NCBI GenBank assembly: GCA_964487355.1
Contig: CAZAPS010000024.1
Location: 1-22,467 of the forward strand
DNA length: 22,467 nucleotides
Source of the DNA: JAXGYX01 sp964487355
GTDB taxonomy: Bacteria > Bacillota > Clostridia > Saccharofermentanales > Fastidiosipilaceae
Direction: 5' to 3'
Each line of letters begins with the position of its first letter. Positions within the stretch are counted from its first letter, which is position 1. The notes beneath the pieces are model-generated. The model was given only the letters and a program-made list of their open reading frames with translations, was not told the DNA's origin and did no database searches. Positions 5,836-13,523 of this stretch are shown here, piece after piece. Both the position numbers and the translations under genes were made by a program.

Positions 5836-7623
5836 ATGAAACAAACAAACACATTTTCGGACCTGCGGGACAATAAATTTTTCACGAAATCAGCTTTGTC
5901 CCTTTTCGCGTCATATTATAAGCCACATATCAAGCTGTTTGTGCTTGATCTGTCCTGCGCGCTGTTGATAGCGGTTGTCGGACTGCTGTTTCCGCTGGCC
6001 ACCAGATTCGCGCTGACCGAGTTGTTGCCGGCCGGCCGCTTTACCGAATTTGGGATTCTGATGATCCTTTTGGCGCTTTCGTTTGTGATTCAGTCACTGT
6101 TGCAGTACGTGGTCACATATTGGGGACACCTGCTGGGTGTGAGATTGGAAGCGGATTTGAGAGAGGAGCTGTTCGCCCATATAGAGACCCTTTCATTTAG
6201 TTTCTTTGACCACAACCGCACCGGACATTTAATGAGCCGGGTGACCAACGACCTGTTCGAGATATCCGAGCTCGCCCATCATGGCCCGGAAGATCTTTTC
6301 ATAGCGGGGGTGACGTTGACCGGATCATTCATCGCGATGCTCGCGATTCGCTGGGAATTGGCGCTGGTTTTATTAGTGATGATCCCTATCATCATCATTG
6401 TCTCTTTGCGAGGCAAAGCGAGCATGTCCGATGCCTCGGTGCAGGTCAAGGAGCGCACCGCGGAGATCAACGCTGATTTGGAAAACGCGATTTCGGGTGT
6501 GAGGGTCGCCAAAGCCTTTGTCAATGAAGAGTATGAAGTCGAAAAATTCAACCATGGGAACGTCAAGTTCCGCGAGGCGAAAAAAGGTTACTATCGCGCG
6601 ATGGCGTCTTTTGTGTCCAGCATGGAATTTTGGACGGCGACCCTTAACATCGTGGTGATCGCCCTGGGTGGTGTTTTCATTGTAAAGGGAACCATGTCGT
6701 TGGCCGACATGCTGACATTCACATTGTTCGTCAACGCCTTTTTGACGCCGATTCGTAAACTGGTTTCCTTTTTTGAACAATATACCAATGGCATGGCCGG
6801 GTTTCGCCGGTTTGTCGATCTGATGCAAGTGCGTCCGGATATCGTGGACGCGCCCGACGCTGTCGATCTGGAGAAGGTCGACGGTCGAATTGAATTCAAG
6901 GATGTATCGTTTTCCTACAATGACGGCGCGACTGTGCTGGACCAGCTGGATCTTGAGATCAGGCCGGGTCATACGCTGGCGCTGGTCGGCCCTTCCGGCG
7001 GTGGTAAAACAACTTTGTGCCAGCTGATCCCGCGATTTTATGATGTGGACGAGGGCGCGATCTATCTGGATGGCCGTGACATTCGCACGATCAAGACACA
7101 GGCGCTGCGGCGCAATATCGGAATTGTGCAACAGGATGTGTTTTTGTTCGCCGCCAGTGTGCGGAAGAACATCCGCTACGGGAAACGGACAGCGACCGAT
7201 GAGGAGATTGTCGCCGCCGCCCGCCAGGCCGAGATTCATGACTTTATCATGAGCCTGCCGGATGGTTATGACACCGAGGTGGGGGAACGGGGCGCCCGTC
7301 TTTCGGGTGGTCAAAAACAGCGCATCAGCATCGCCCGTATTTTCTTGAAAAATCCGCCGATTTTGATTTTAGATGAGGCCACATCGGCGCTGGACACGGC
7401 GACCGAGGTGAAAATTCAAGCTTCATTGGATCAACTGGCCACCGGACGCACCGCCTTGGTCATCGCCCACCGCCTGTCGACCATTCGCGGAGCGGACGCG
7501 ATTATTTACATAGATGATGAAGGGATTAAAGAATGTGGCACTCATGAGCAACTCTTAGAAGCGGACGGGCCCTATCGAAAATTGTATGACGCGCAGTTCG
7601 CCCGGCTTTCGGAGCAGATTTAA
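5836..7623 (+). CDS. ABC exporter half-transporter (MsbA/LmrA-like multidrug or lipid exporter family)
   Basis: This is an export-type ABC protein of 595 residues with the usual order: six membrane spans over about residues 20-305, then the nucleotide-binding domain. Walker A GPSGGGKTT is at 385-393, the signature LSGGQ at 489-493, Walker B ends in D513-E514 (ILDEATSALD), and the H-loop histidine is H545 in IAHRLST. All catalytic residues are present, so it can work as a homodimer; no partner half-transporter is adjacent. The substrate is not predictable. I chose ATG at 5836, preceded by AGAGGT. A TTG at 5803 adds 11 residues (MSERLTRGLIF) and lies behind a stronger ribosome binding site, so the start is open. 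It is transcribed away from the XRE/ImmA pair, and XRE control from the shared region is possible. Confidence 0.9.
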   Translation: MKQTNTFSDLRDNKFFTKSALSLFASYYKPHIKLFVLDLSCALLIAVVGLLFPLATRFALTELLPAGRFTEFGILMILLALSFVIQSLLQYVVTYWGHLLGVRLEADLREELFAHIETLSFSFFDHNRTGHLMSRVTNDLFEISELAHHGPEDLFIAGVTLTGSFIAMLAIRWELALVLLVMIPIIIIVSLRGKASMSDASVQVKERTAEINADLENAISGVRVAKAFVNEEYEVEKFNHGNVKFREAKKGYYRAMASFVSSMEFWTATLNIVVIALGGVFIVKGTMSLADMLTFTLFVNAFLTPIRKLVSFFEQYTNGMAGFRRFVDLMQVRPDIVDAPDAVDLEKVDGRIEFKDVSFSYNDGATVLDQLDLEIRPGHTLALVGPSGGGKTTLCQLIPRFYDVDEGAIYLDGRDIRTIKTQALRRNIGIVQQDVFLFAASVRKNIRYGKRTATDEEIVAAARQAEIHDFIMSLPDGYDTEVGERGARLSGGQKQRISIARIFLKNPPILILDEATSALDTATEVKIQASLDQLATGRTALVIAHRLSTIRGADAIIYIDDEGIKECGTHEQLLEADGPYRKLYDAQFARLSEQI

Positions 7624-7641
7624 TTTAAAACACCAAACATC

Positions 7642-7697
7642 TTGAGAAACAAGAACGATCGTGCTAATCTAAATGAACAAATGTTCTTTTAGATTAG
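7642..7697 (+). promoter_or_regulatory. SOS-regulated promoter with LexA box inside a 34-bp palindrome
   Basis: TTGAGA (7642-7647) and TAATCT (7665-7670) are 17 bases apart, with an extended -10 TG at 7662-7663. Overlapping and downstream is GAAC-AAAT-GTTC (7675-7686), a perfect match to the Bacillota LexA consensus GAAC-N4-GTTC. Its flanks CTAATCTAAA (7664-7673) and TTTAGATTAG (7688-7697) are also complementary, so the dyad spans 34 bp with a single non-pairing position on each side of the core. A second, one-mismatch site GAAC-GATC-GTGC (7653-7664) lies in the promoter spacer. The element controls the following Y-family polymerase gene. Confidence 0.85.
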
Positions 7698-7722
7698 GCC
7701 ACATTGTTTTTGGAGGTGCGCG

Positions 7723-8979
7723 GTGGAACGGCGAGCGATTCGTGAACGTACGATTTTACACTGCGATTTAAATAATTATTACGCATCTGTGGAAGAGAGG
7801 CACAATCCTTCTTTGCGTGTTGGACCGCTGGCCGTCTGTGGTCGTAAAGAGGATCGGCACGGCATCGTGCTGGCGAAAAATCAGCCGGCGAAGCGGGCCG
7901 GCGTTAAAACCGGAGAGGCGATCTGGGAGGCCATGCTGAAATGTCCCGATTTGAGGATTGTGCAACCACGTTATGATCTTTATCTGTACTATTCTGAGCA
8001 GATCCGCGGACTATATCAGCGCTATACCGATCAAGTTGAACCCTATGGAATCGATGAATGTTGGCTGGACGTGAGTGGCAGCACGAAATTGTTTGGCGAT
8101 GGCGAGATGATCGCCGACAAGATCCGCCGAGAGGTGAAGCGTGGATTTGGGTTGACAATTTCGGTGGGTGTCAGTTTCAATAAGATTTTCGCGAAGTTGG
8201 GCAGTGATCTGAAGAAACCGGATGCGGTGTCGGTCATCTCGTCCGAGCGATATCGGCAGGTTGCCTGGCCATTGCCGGCCGGCGAGCTGCTCGGAGTGGG
8301 ACCGGCGACCCGCCGCGGTCTGGCGGAGGTTGGGATTCGCACGATTGGCGAACTGGCCGCCGCCGAACCTGAGTTTTTACAACTTCGTTTTGGTTTGAAC
8401 GGTTTAAAATTGTGGCGCTACGCCAACGGACTGGATCAATCGGAGGTCGCGATTTATAACACCCGCCCAGCCGTGAAGAGCGTCGGACATGGAATCACCT
8501 GCAATGCCGACCTGCTCAATGAGTTTGAAGTCTGGCAGGTGATTTGTGAGCTGACCGAAAGCGTCTCGACACGCCTTCGTGGGTACAAGCTGGTGGCGTC
8601 CGTGGTGCAGATTGGCGTCCGCGATTGCCTGCTGGGCTACCGTGAGTTTCAGTGTTCGCTCGAGGAGCCGACCCAGAGCAGCCGGGCGATCAGTCGCCAG
8701 GCGATGAATTTATTTAAGCGACGTTACTTTTGGTATGTGCCGGTGAGGGCGATCACCGTGCGTGTGTCTCAACTGCTGCCCGATCGGCAGCCGCGGCAGC
8801 TCAGTCTTTTTATCAACAGAGAAGAACGGGAGAGAGTTGAGCGACTGGAGCTGGCGATCGAAGAGGTGCGCCGCCGCTATGGACCGCGCGCGCTACGGCG
8901 CTGTGTGGTGCTGAGCGGACTGAAGATGACGCCACGGAATATTGAGGAGACGATGATCTTGCCGGGCAGTTCGGGGTGA
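7723..8979 (+). CDS. dinB: Y-family DNA polymerase (DinB/UmuC type, SOS-inducible)
   Basis: This is an error-prone translesion polymerase of 418 residues. Palm residues are visible: D15 in HCDLNNYYASVE, with Y20 as the likely steric gate against ribonucleotides, and the D111-E112 pair in YGIDECWLDVSG. GVSFNKIFAKLGSDLKKP follows, and then the helix-hairpin-helix thumb (LGVGPATRRGLAEVGI). The little-finger domain spans roughly 235-345, and a sliding-clamp motif QLSLF sits at 359-363. About 55 residues follow the clamp motif, as in Bacillota UvrX/YqjW-like and UmuC-like enzymes rather than E. coli Pol IV, where the motif is terminal. The GTG start has GGAGG six bases upstream. The perfect LexA box in the promoter agrees with DNA-damage induction. 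It is transcribed alone or with little coupling to neighbours. Confidence 0.93.
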   Translation: MERRAIRERTILHCDLNNYYASVEERHNPSLRVGPLAVCGRKEDRHGIVLAKNQPAKRAGVKTGEAIWEAMLKCPDLRIVQPRYDLYLYYSEQIRGLYQRYTDQVEPYGIDECWLDVSGSTKLFGDGEMIADKIRREVKRGFGLTISVGVSFNKIFAKLGSDLKKPDAVSVISSERYRQVAWPLPAGELLGVGPATRRGLAEVGIRTIGELAAAEPEFLQLRFGLNGLKLWRYANGLDQSEVAIYNTRPAVKSVGHGITCNADLLNEFEVWQVICELTESVSTRLRGYKLVASVVQIGVRDCLLGYREFQCSLEEPTQSSRAISRQAMNLFKRRYFWYVPVRAITVRVSQLLPDRQPRQLSLFINREERERVERLELAIEEVRRRYGPRALRRCVVLSGLKMTPRNIEETMILPGSSG

Positions 8980-8993
8980 GTGGAAAAGATATT

Positions 8994-9022
8994 TTGCGGA
9001 TCATAGATTATCTTATTATAAT
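8994..9022 (+). promoter_or_regulatory. Promoter of the YnbB-like gene
   Basis: TTGCGG (8994-8999) and a perfect TATAAT (9017-9022) are separated by 17 bases. The start codon of the PLP enzyme lies 54 bases downstream, and the leader contains short GC-rich complementary segments (GCGCG / CGCGC). The promoter probably also serves the HlyD-like gene 31 bases after the enzyme gene, and possibly yggS. Confidence 0.65.
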
Positions 9023-9076
9023 GTAATGCGCGCGGAAGCCGTGGATTAGGTGTCGCGCGGGAAAGGTACGATATAG

Positions 9077-10408
9077 ATGGCTTTGAGAACTCAATCGGAT
9101 TATGGTGACGTCCCTTTTAATCCCTATGCGTATTGGGACATTGACGCTGACCTGACACTCGAATGTGAGCGGATGGAGCGATCACTCGCCGAGGTTTTTC
9201 GACGCATAGAGGTGACCCGGGAGCGCAATCAGACACGGGTGTTGGCGGCGTTGCAAAACGCGCGCGTCAGTGAGAGCGGATTTGGCGGGACGACCGGATA
9301 CGGCTATGATGACAGTGGCAGAGACCGTTTGGAAGAGGCGTTCGCCCAAGCTTTTGGCGCCGAGAAGGCGCTGGTCCGAATCAGCATATCCACCGGCACT
9401 CAGGCGATCGCCGCGTGTCTATATGGCTGCCTGCGGCCGGGCGACGAGCTACTTTCGGTGATTGGTTCCCCTTACGACACTTTACACGAAGTGATTGGAT
9501 CGAATGACGGTGTGGGCGATCGCCTGCCCGACAGTGGTTCATTGAGAGATTTCGGTGTGATTTATCGCGAAGTGCCGCTGACCGAAGAAGGAAAACCCGA
9601 CTACGAGGCGATAGCCACCGCGGTCACGGAGCGGACCAAAATGGTGTTGATTCAACGTTCGCGCGGCTATAGCGAACGGGCCTCGCTGCGCATCACGGAG
9701 GTCGAGAGAGTCGCGCGCCTGGTTAGAGCTCAATCCGAACGGGTGATCATCATGGTGGATAACTGTTATGGTGAATTCACCGAAACCCGTGAACCTTGTA
9801 TGGTGGGAGCGGATCTTTGCGCGGGCTCGCTGATCAAAAACGTCGGTGGCGGTCTGGCGCCGAGCGGAGGATACATCGCTGGCCGAGAGGACCTGGTTGA
9901 ACGAGCCGCCGCCCGACTCAGCGCGCCCGGTATCGGCAGCCATGTGGGGCCGTCGCTGGGATTCAATCGTTTGTTGACTCAAGGATTTTTCCTGGCGCCC
10001 CACACGACGGCGGAAACGCTCAAAGGCCTGACCTTGGCGGCCGCCATGTTTGAGCGGGCCGGACTGTCGACCGTTCCGCGGGCGGATGAGGTACGCGGTG
10101 ACACTGTGCAGGTTATGAAATTTCGCGATGAGTCCGAATTGATGGCGTTTTGCTCCGGAGTGCAACGCTCCGCCGCGGTGGATTCTTTCGTTTCGCCTGT
10201 TCCGGCTCCGATGCCCGGATATGAATGTGATGTGATCATGGCGGCGGGCGCTTTTGTCCAGGGCGCCACTGTCGAGTTGAGCGCGGATGGCCCGCTGAGG
10301 CCACCCTATTTGGCGTTCATGCAGGGCGGTCTTGTCTATGAGCAGGTCAAATTGGCGGTTCTTTTGACGTTGCAGGCCATCCGTGAAAAACAAAATGACA
10401 GAGATTAA
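9077..10408 (+). CDS. PLP-dependent YnbB-like enzyme (methionine gamma-lyase / aluminium-resistance protein family)
   Basis: This 443-residue fold-type I PLP enzyme belongs to the Met_gamma_lyase family (PF06838), annotated in Bacillus as YnbB and elsewhere as aluminium resistance protein. Key segments are FGGTTGYGYDDSGRD near residue 70, the cofactor-phosphate-binding STGTQAI (105-111), D228 in MVDNCYGEF, which should contact the pyridine nitrogen, and K254 in GSLIKNVGGG, the expected Schiff-base lysine. The conserved PGIGSHVGPSLG segment follows. The real substrate of the family is unsettled; C-S lyase activity on a cysteine- or methionine-like compound is inferred from its relatives. ATG at 9077 has AAAGG about ten bases upstream. 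The HlyD-like gene starts 31 bases after the stop, suggesting one transcript. Confidence 0.88.
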   Translation: MALRTQSDYGDVPFNPYAYWDIDADLTLECERMERSLAEVFRRIEVTRERNQTRVLAALQNARVSESGFGGTTGYGYDDSGRDRLEEAFAQAFGAEKALVRISISTGTQAIAACLYGCLRPGDELLSVIGSPYDTLHEVIGSNDGVGDRLPDSGSLRDFGVIYREVPLTEEGKPDYEAIATAVTERTKMVLIQRSRGYSERASLRITEVERVARLVRAQSERVIIMVDNCYGEFTETREPCMVGADLCAGSLIKNVGGGLAPSGGYIAGREDLVERAAARLSAPGIGSHVGPSLGFNRLLTQGFFLAPHTTAETLKGLTLAAAMFERAGLSTVPRADEVRGDTVQVMKFRDESELMAFCSGVQRSAAVDSFVSPVPAPMPGYECDVIMAAGAFVQGATVELSADGPLRPPYLAFMQGGLVYEQVKLAVLLTLQAIREKQNDRD

Positions 10409-10439
10409 GAGGCGTCGCTATGCGACAAGGTGATGAATA

Positions 10440-11795
10440 ATGAACACAAGGTCACGGCGGCCGGATCCGCATTCACGTTACAAAGTGAAGAACGGCGTGG
10501 AGCTCAAGCGAAGACTGAATCATATTGAACGTGAGCGGGAGCGGTCGCGTACCATCACCCTGAGTGTGCTGGTCGGTTTGGCGCTGATCGCGATGATCGG
10601 GATGATCGTCCTGTTAACCGGAGGGCGGACTGAGCGTCCGCAACCGGAGTTCATCAACCGCGGTGTGATTGAACGCAGCGAGGCGGCGACCGCGCTGATT
10701 GTCAGAGAGGAAACACTGCTCGTGACTTCGGCGGATGGAACGCTTAACAAGACCATTGAGGAAGGTGGGCGGGTTCGTAAAAACGGACAGGTCTGCGCGG
10801 TCACTTCGGCGCGAATGGAGGATAAACTTCAGGAGCTGTATGGTGTGGAGGATGAAATCGCTCTGCGTCAAAACCAATTGATGCGTTTAGGTGATTATAA
10901 AGACGTCAGCGCGGTCTACAACCAAAGCGAGGCGGAATTGAACGTGATGTTGAAGGCGCTGCGCGCAGATACCGCGAGCAATCAGCTTGAGGATTTGTTA
11001 CCGTATCAAGTGGCGACGGATTTGATTCTGACCGACCGCAAGACCGCCTTGCTGAACACGGATTTGCAAAGCGGGGAGCTTCGGACTTTGATTGACAAGA
11101 GAGCCGAATTGTTAAGCGAGCTGACGGAAGCTTCCGAATCGATATACGCGCCTACTGCGGGAATCATATCTTATATGACGGACGGACTGGAAGATGAGCT
11201 TGACTTTGAGAACGCTCAAAATATGACTGTGGATGAATTAAGTGATTACCTGTTGACTCCGGACAAGATGTATCCGCTGGGGCGCGAGGTCGAAGAGGGA
11301 CAACCGGTCGCGAGGCTGATCACCAATATCAGACAATATTTGATAGTGTGGGCGCCAAATTTGAAATCGACTTATTTTGATCAAAATATAAAAACCGCGC
11401 TGGATTTTCGCTTGGACAATGAAGATTTTATGATTGAAGACTGTGTGATTGAACGAATTGTTCCGAATGGGGAAGGGACGATGATTGTGCTGCGCACTGA
11501 TCGGCAGATGAACGAACTGCAAGACCGCCGGGTAGTGACCGGCAGCCTGCGCACATCGTATGTCAAAGGTTTGAAAGTGCCCAAGGACGCGGTTATCAAA
11601 AACACACAGGATTCCTCACTGGGCTGGATCATGGTGGGGCGTCAGGGCTATACAGTGCGCGTGCCGATCCGGATTTTGGATTCGGATCGAACACACAGCA
11701 TCATCGAAGAAGCCGACCCAAAAGACCCCATTATCGAAGGTACGATCGTGGTGGTGAATCCTGAGAATGTAAAGGAAGGTGAGCCAATTGACTGA
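10440..11795 (+). CDS. HlyD-like membrane-anchored protein of the YggS-SepF neighbourhood
   Basis: The 451-residue product has a strongly basic cytoplasmic N-terminus (1-37), one transmembrane helix (about 39-60) and a large extracytoplasmic part. That part contains a biotinyl/lipoyl-like half-motif (ADGTLNKTIEEGGRVRKNGQV region, about 98-118), a helical middle, the returning half-motif (IYAPTAGIISYMTDG), and beta-rich C-terminal sequence, which is the plan of HlyD-type membrane-fusion adaptors. No transporter gene is adjacent. Proteins of this kind are often found next to yggS and sepF in Clostridia, so a role in envelope or division-site biology is possible but unproven. ATG at 10440 has AAGGTGA six bases upstream. 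A small stem (GTCGC 10414-10418 / GCGAC 10422-10426) lies in the short gap after the PLP enzyme gene. Confidence 0.75.
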   Translation: MNTRSRRPDPHSRYKVKNGVELKRRLNHIERERERSRTITLSVLVGLALIAMIGMIVLLTGGRTERPQPEFINRGVIERSEAATALIVREETLLVTSADGTLNKTIEEGGRVRKNGQVCAVTSARMEDKLQELYGVEDEIALRQNQLMRLGDYKDVSAVYNQSEAELNVMLKALRADTASNQLEDLLPYQVATDLILTDRKTALLNTDLQSGELRTLIDKRAELLSELTEASESIYAPTAGIISYMTDGLEDELDFENAQNMTVDELSDYLLTPDKMYPLGREVEEGQPVARLITNIRQYLIVWAPNLKSTYFDQNIKTALDFRLDNEDFMIEDCVIERIVPNGEGTMIVLRTDRQMNELQDRRVVTGSLRTSYVKGLKVPKDAVIKNTQDSSLGWIMVGRQGYTVRVPIRILDSDRTHSIIEEADPKDPIIEGTIVVVNPENVKEGEPID

Positions 11796-11856
11796 TTTAA
11801 ATCAAACTCCCGAATCCAAAGATGATTCGAAATTGATGTCCGGAGGTGAAATTGAC

Positions 11857-12597
11857 ATGGCAGATCAAGGCGCCGCTCGTCGCAAGGCCGAACAGCGCTA
11901 TCAGATAATAGAAGACTCGATACGACAAGCTTGTGAAATGGCCGGCCGCGCGCGATCCGAAGTTCAATTGATCGCTGTCTCAAAATTTCATCCGGCGGAG
12001 GAGATCATTCCTTTTTTGACGGCAGGCGTGCGCTGCCTTGGAGAAAATAAAGTCCAGGAACTGTTGCCCAAGCAAGCTGAGTTGAGCGTCGCGGGATTTT
12101 CACCCGAATGGCATTTTATCGGCACACTGCAGCGCAACAAAGTTCGTCAAATTATCGGAAAAACGGTATTGATTCATTCGGTCGCGAAAGGATCTTTGTT
12201 AAATGAGATCGAAAAACGCGCCGCGCAAAATGAGCTGATCCAACCCGTTTTGTTACAAATCAATTATTCAGGGGTGCCAAACAAGCAAGGGTTTGATCCC
12301 GAGGACGCCCGTCGATTGTTGCGCGAATTGGCGCCGACGCTGCGCCATGTCGAGGTGCGCGGTGTGATGACAATGGCCGAGTTGGATTGGTCTGATGACC
12401 GTTTGGATGAATTTTACGACGCGGTGGGCCGAGACTGGATCGAGCTTCAAAAACTTGTGAAGAATGAGGCCGCGGCTAATTTGGGCCGATTTGACTGCCT
12501 TTCCATGGGCATGAGCAATGATTACCAAATGGCGATCCGGCACGGCGCGACTCATATCCGCATCGGCACCGCGTTGTTTGGTGAGAGGCTTTATTGA
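11857..12597 (+). CDS. yggS: YggS/PROSC-family pyridoxal-phosphate homeostasis protein
   Basis: This is a PLP-binding protein of the alanine-racemase-like TIM-barrel fold (YlmE in Bacillus) that buffers PLP and influences amino-acid balance; no enzymatic reaction is firmly known. The PLP lysine is K43 in LIAVSKFHP. GENKVQELLPK, WHFIGTLQRNK, the QINYSG strand, MTMAEL, LSMGMSNDYQMAI and the terminal RIGTALFGER match the family well. I chose ATG at 11857, with GGAGGTG eight bases upstream, giving 246 residues, close to the usual length. The same frame opens with GTG at 11779, inside the end of the preceding gene, which would add 26 polar residues; TTG at 11788 is another option. The position between the HlyD-like gene and sepF is a typical Bacillota arrangement. 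Confidence 0.93.
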   Translation: MADQGAARRKAEQRYQIIEDSIRQACEMAGRARSEVQLIAVSKFHPAEEIIPFLTAGVRCLGENKVQELLPKQAELSVAGFSPEWHFIGTLQRNKVRQIIGKTVLIHSVAKGSLLNEIEKRAAQNELIQPVLLQINYSGVPNKQGFDPEDARRLLRELAPTLRHVEVRGVMTMAELDWSDDRLDEFYDAVGRDWIELQKLVKNEAAANLGRFDCLSMGMSNDYQMAIRHGATHIRIGTALFGERLY

Positions 12598-12687
12598 CGA
12601 GGTCCTGCCGAACATCGCGAAAGTGGTAGACGAAAAAGGTCGGTCGGAGTAGACTAAAACGCATGTTTTGATTGCGCTTTTGTTGCC

Positions 12688-12720
12688 GAACGATTACGCT
12701 GCCATTAATTGTGATCGTTC
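12688..12720. repeat. Inverted repeat upstream of the sepF promoter
   Basis: GAACGAT (12688-12694) and ATCGTTC (12714-12720) form 7-bp arms separated by 19 bases, ending five bases before the -35 box of the sepF promoter. It may be a regulator site. The spacing does not fit the LexA consensus, although each arm begins with the GAAC half-site. Confidence 0.4.
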
Positions 12721-12724
12721 AGAC

Positions 12725-12753
12725 TTGTTGATGAAAGACGTAAACCGTATACT
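12725..12753 (+). promoter_or_regulatory. Promoter of sepF
   Basis: TTGTTG (12725-12730) and TATACT (12748-12753) are 17 bases apart, with a 5/6 match in the -10 box. Transcription would begin near 12760, after the upstream in-frame start at 12757. This supports ATG 12796 as the true sepF start and shows that sepF can be expressed separately from yggS. Confidence 0.6.
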
Positions 12754-12795
12754 TGAGTGGATTCCCAGAAAGCAGATTGCAATTTGGAGGCGAAT

Positions 12796-13251
12796 ATGGC
12801 TGGCTTTTTTAGCAATTTCTTAAGCAAATTTTCAAATTACGACGATGAAGATCCGTATGATGAATACATAGAAGAGGAAACCGTCGAAGAGCCGGTCCGT
12901 ATGGAGACGCAACAGTCGTCCTTTCGTCCACAACCGAGGGTGGTGGATTTCAAAGCCACATCCGGTCAGCAGGTAGTAGTTGTCAAACCGGACAGCATGG
13001 CGTCGGCTCAGGAAGTATGCCATCATTTGCGCGCCGGCCGCATGGTCATCTGCAATTATGAGCAGGTAGATCAGAAGGTCGCCCAACGTGTCGTCGACTT
13101 TATATCCGGTTCGGCCTATGCGTTGGATGGTAAGGTTCACGCGGTATCGTCGCTGATTTTTGTGGTCATTCCGCGCAACGTGACAATGATGGACACGCAT
13201 GAGCAAGAAGAGTCCATGGATTATGTGCGCCGCGCCGCCTATGGACGCTAA
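12796..13251 (+). CDS. sepF: Cell division protein SepF
   Basis: SepF anchors FtsZ filaments to the membrane and aligns them during septum formation in Bacillota and Actinobacteria. The 151-residue product begins with the amphipathic membrane-binding helix (MAGFFSNFLSKFS). An acidic linker follows (DDEDPYDEYIEEETVEEP), and then the globular SepF/DUF552 domain (about 60-140), with VVVKPDSMASAQEVCHHLRAG, VICNYEQVDQKVAQRVVDFISG and the ALDGKVHAVSSLIFVVIPRNV strands. The start at 12796 has TTGGAGG five bases upstream and lies after the predicted transcription start; an earlier in-frame start at 12757 would bury the membrane helix. No ftsZ or ylmG gene follows, so the division cluster is short here and ends at a palindrome. 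Confidence 0.94.
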   Translation: MAGFFSNFLSKFSNYDDEDPYDEYIEEETVEEPVRMETQQSSFRPQPRVVDFKATSGQQVVVVKPDSMASAQEVCHHLRAGRMVICNYEQVDQKVAQRVVDFISGSAYALDGKVHAVSSLIFVVIPRNVTMMDTHEQEESMDYVRRAAYGR

Positions 13252-13366
13252 AGACAGCGTTCTCATTTGACCGGCCCGACTTCGCCAAGTTGAGTGACTG
13301 TCAGGTTGGATCGGATGTGACAAGCGTCGCGATTTCCACTTAGCGAACTAAATTTTAGATCATTCA

Positions 13367-13396
13367 CAGGCGGAACGAGAATTCTCGTTCCGCCTG
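13367..13396. terminator. 30-bp perfect palindrome, probable terminator after sepF
   Basis: CAGGCGGAACGAGAA (13367-13381) is followed at once by its exact reverse complement, so an RNA copy would form a 13-bp stem with an AATT loop. Only TTTG follows on the plus strand, a weak U-tract, so its terminator role is likely but not certain. It lies 115 bases after the sepF stop. The surrounding gap (13252-13523, 272 bases) also holds GC-rich short repeats near 13404-13437 and the glycosyltransferase promoter. Confidence 0.6.
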
Positions 13397-13450
13397 TTTG
13401 ACTCCGCGCGCTCATGAAAGCATCTCGCGCCGCGCATTTCATCCGGCTAT

Positions 13451-13488
13451 GTCACATAATTTGCTCATATTGTATATAATGATGTGAC
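13451..13488 (+). promoter_or_regulatory. Glycosyltransferase promoter flanked by an inverted repeat
   Basis: A perfect TATAAT (13475-13480) lies 18 bases after GTCACA (13451-13456), a 4/6 match to the -35 box. The -35 region is part of GTCACAT (13451-13457), whose reverse complement ATGTGAC is at 13482-13488, at the expected transcription start. A regulator bound to both arms would cover the whole promoter. ATG of the glycosyltransferase is at 13524. Confidence 0.5.
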
Positions 13489-13523
13489 CACGATGCTCGG
13501 TTTTACAGAATCAGGAGAATGAA

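Noticed and set aside
6373..7314. 313-codon minus-strand frame inside the exporter gene
   Set aside because: It is antisense to the conserved ABC domain, low in hydrophobic core sequence and rich in His/Gln/Arg as expected from a reverse reading of coding DNA; no start signal.
9539..10393. 284-codon minus-strand frame inside the PLP enzyme gene
   Set aside because: Antisense shadow of a clearly conserved enzyme, with no ribosome binding site and no motif.
11779..11856. N-terminal extension of YggS from GTG 11779
   Set aside because: The 26 added residues are polar and not typical of the family, and ATG 11857 has a much better ribosome binding site; kept only as an alternative.
12731..12823. 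30-codon frame starting MKDVNRILEWIPRK just before and into sepF
   Set aside because: It has no ribosome binding site, begins inside the promoter spacer upstream of the predicted transcription start, and ends in the sepF coding region.
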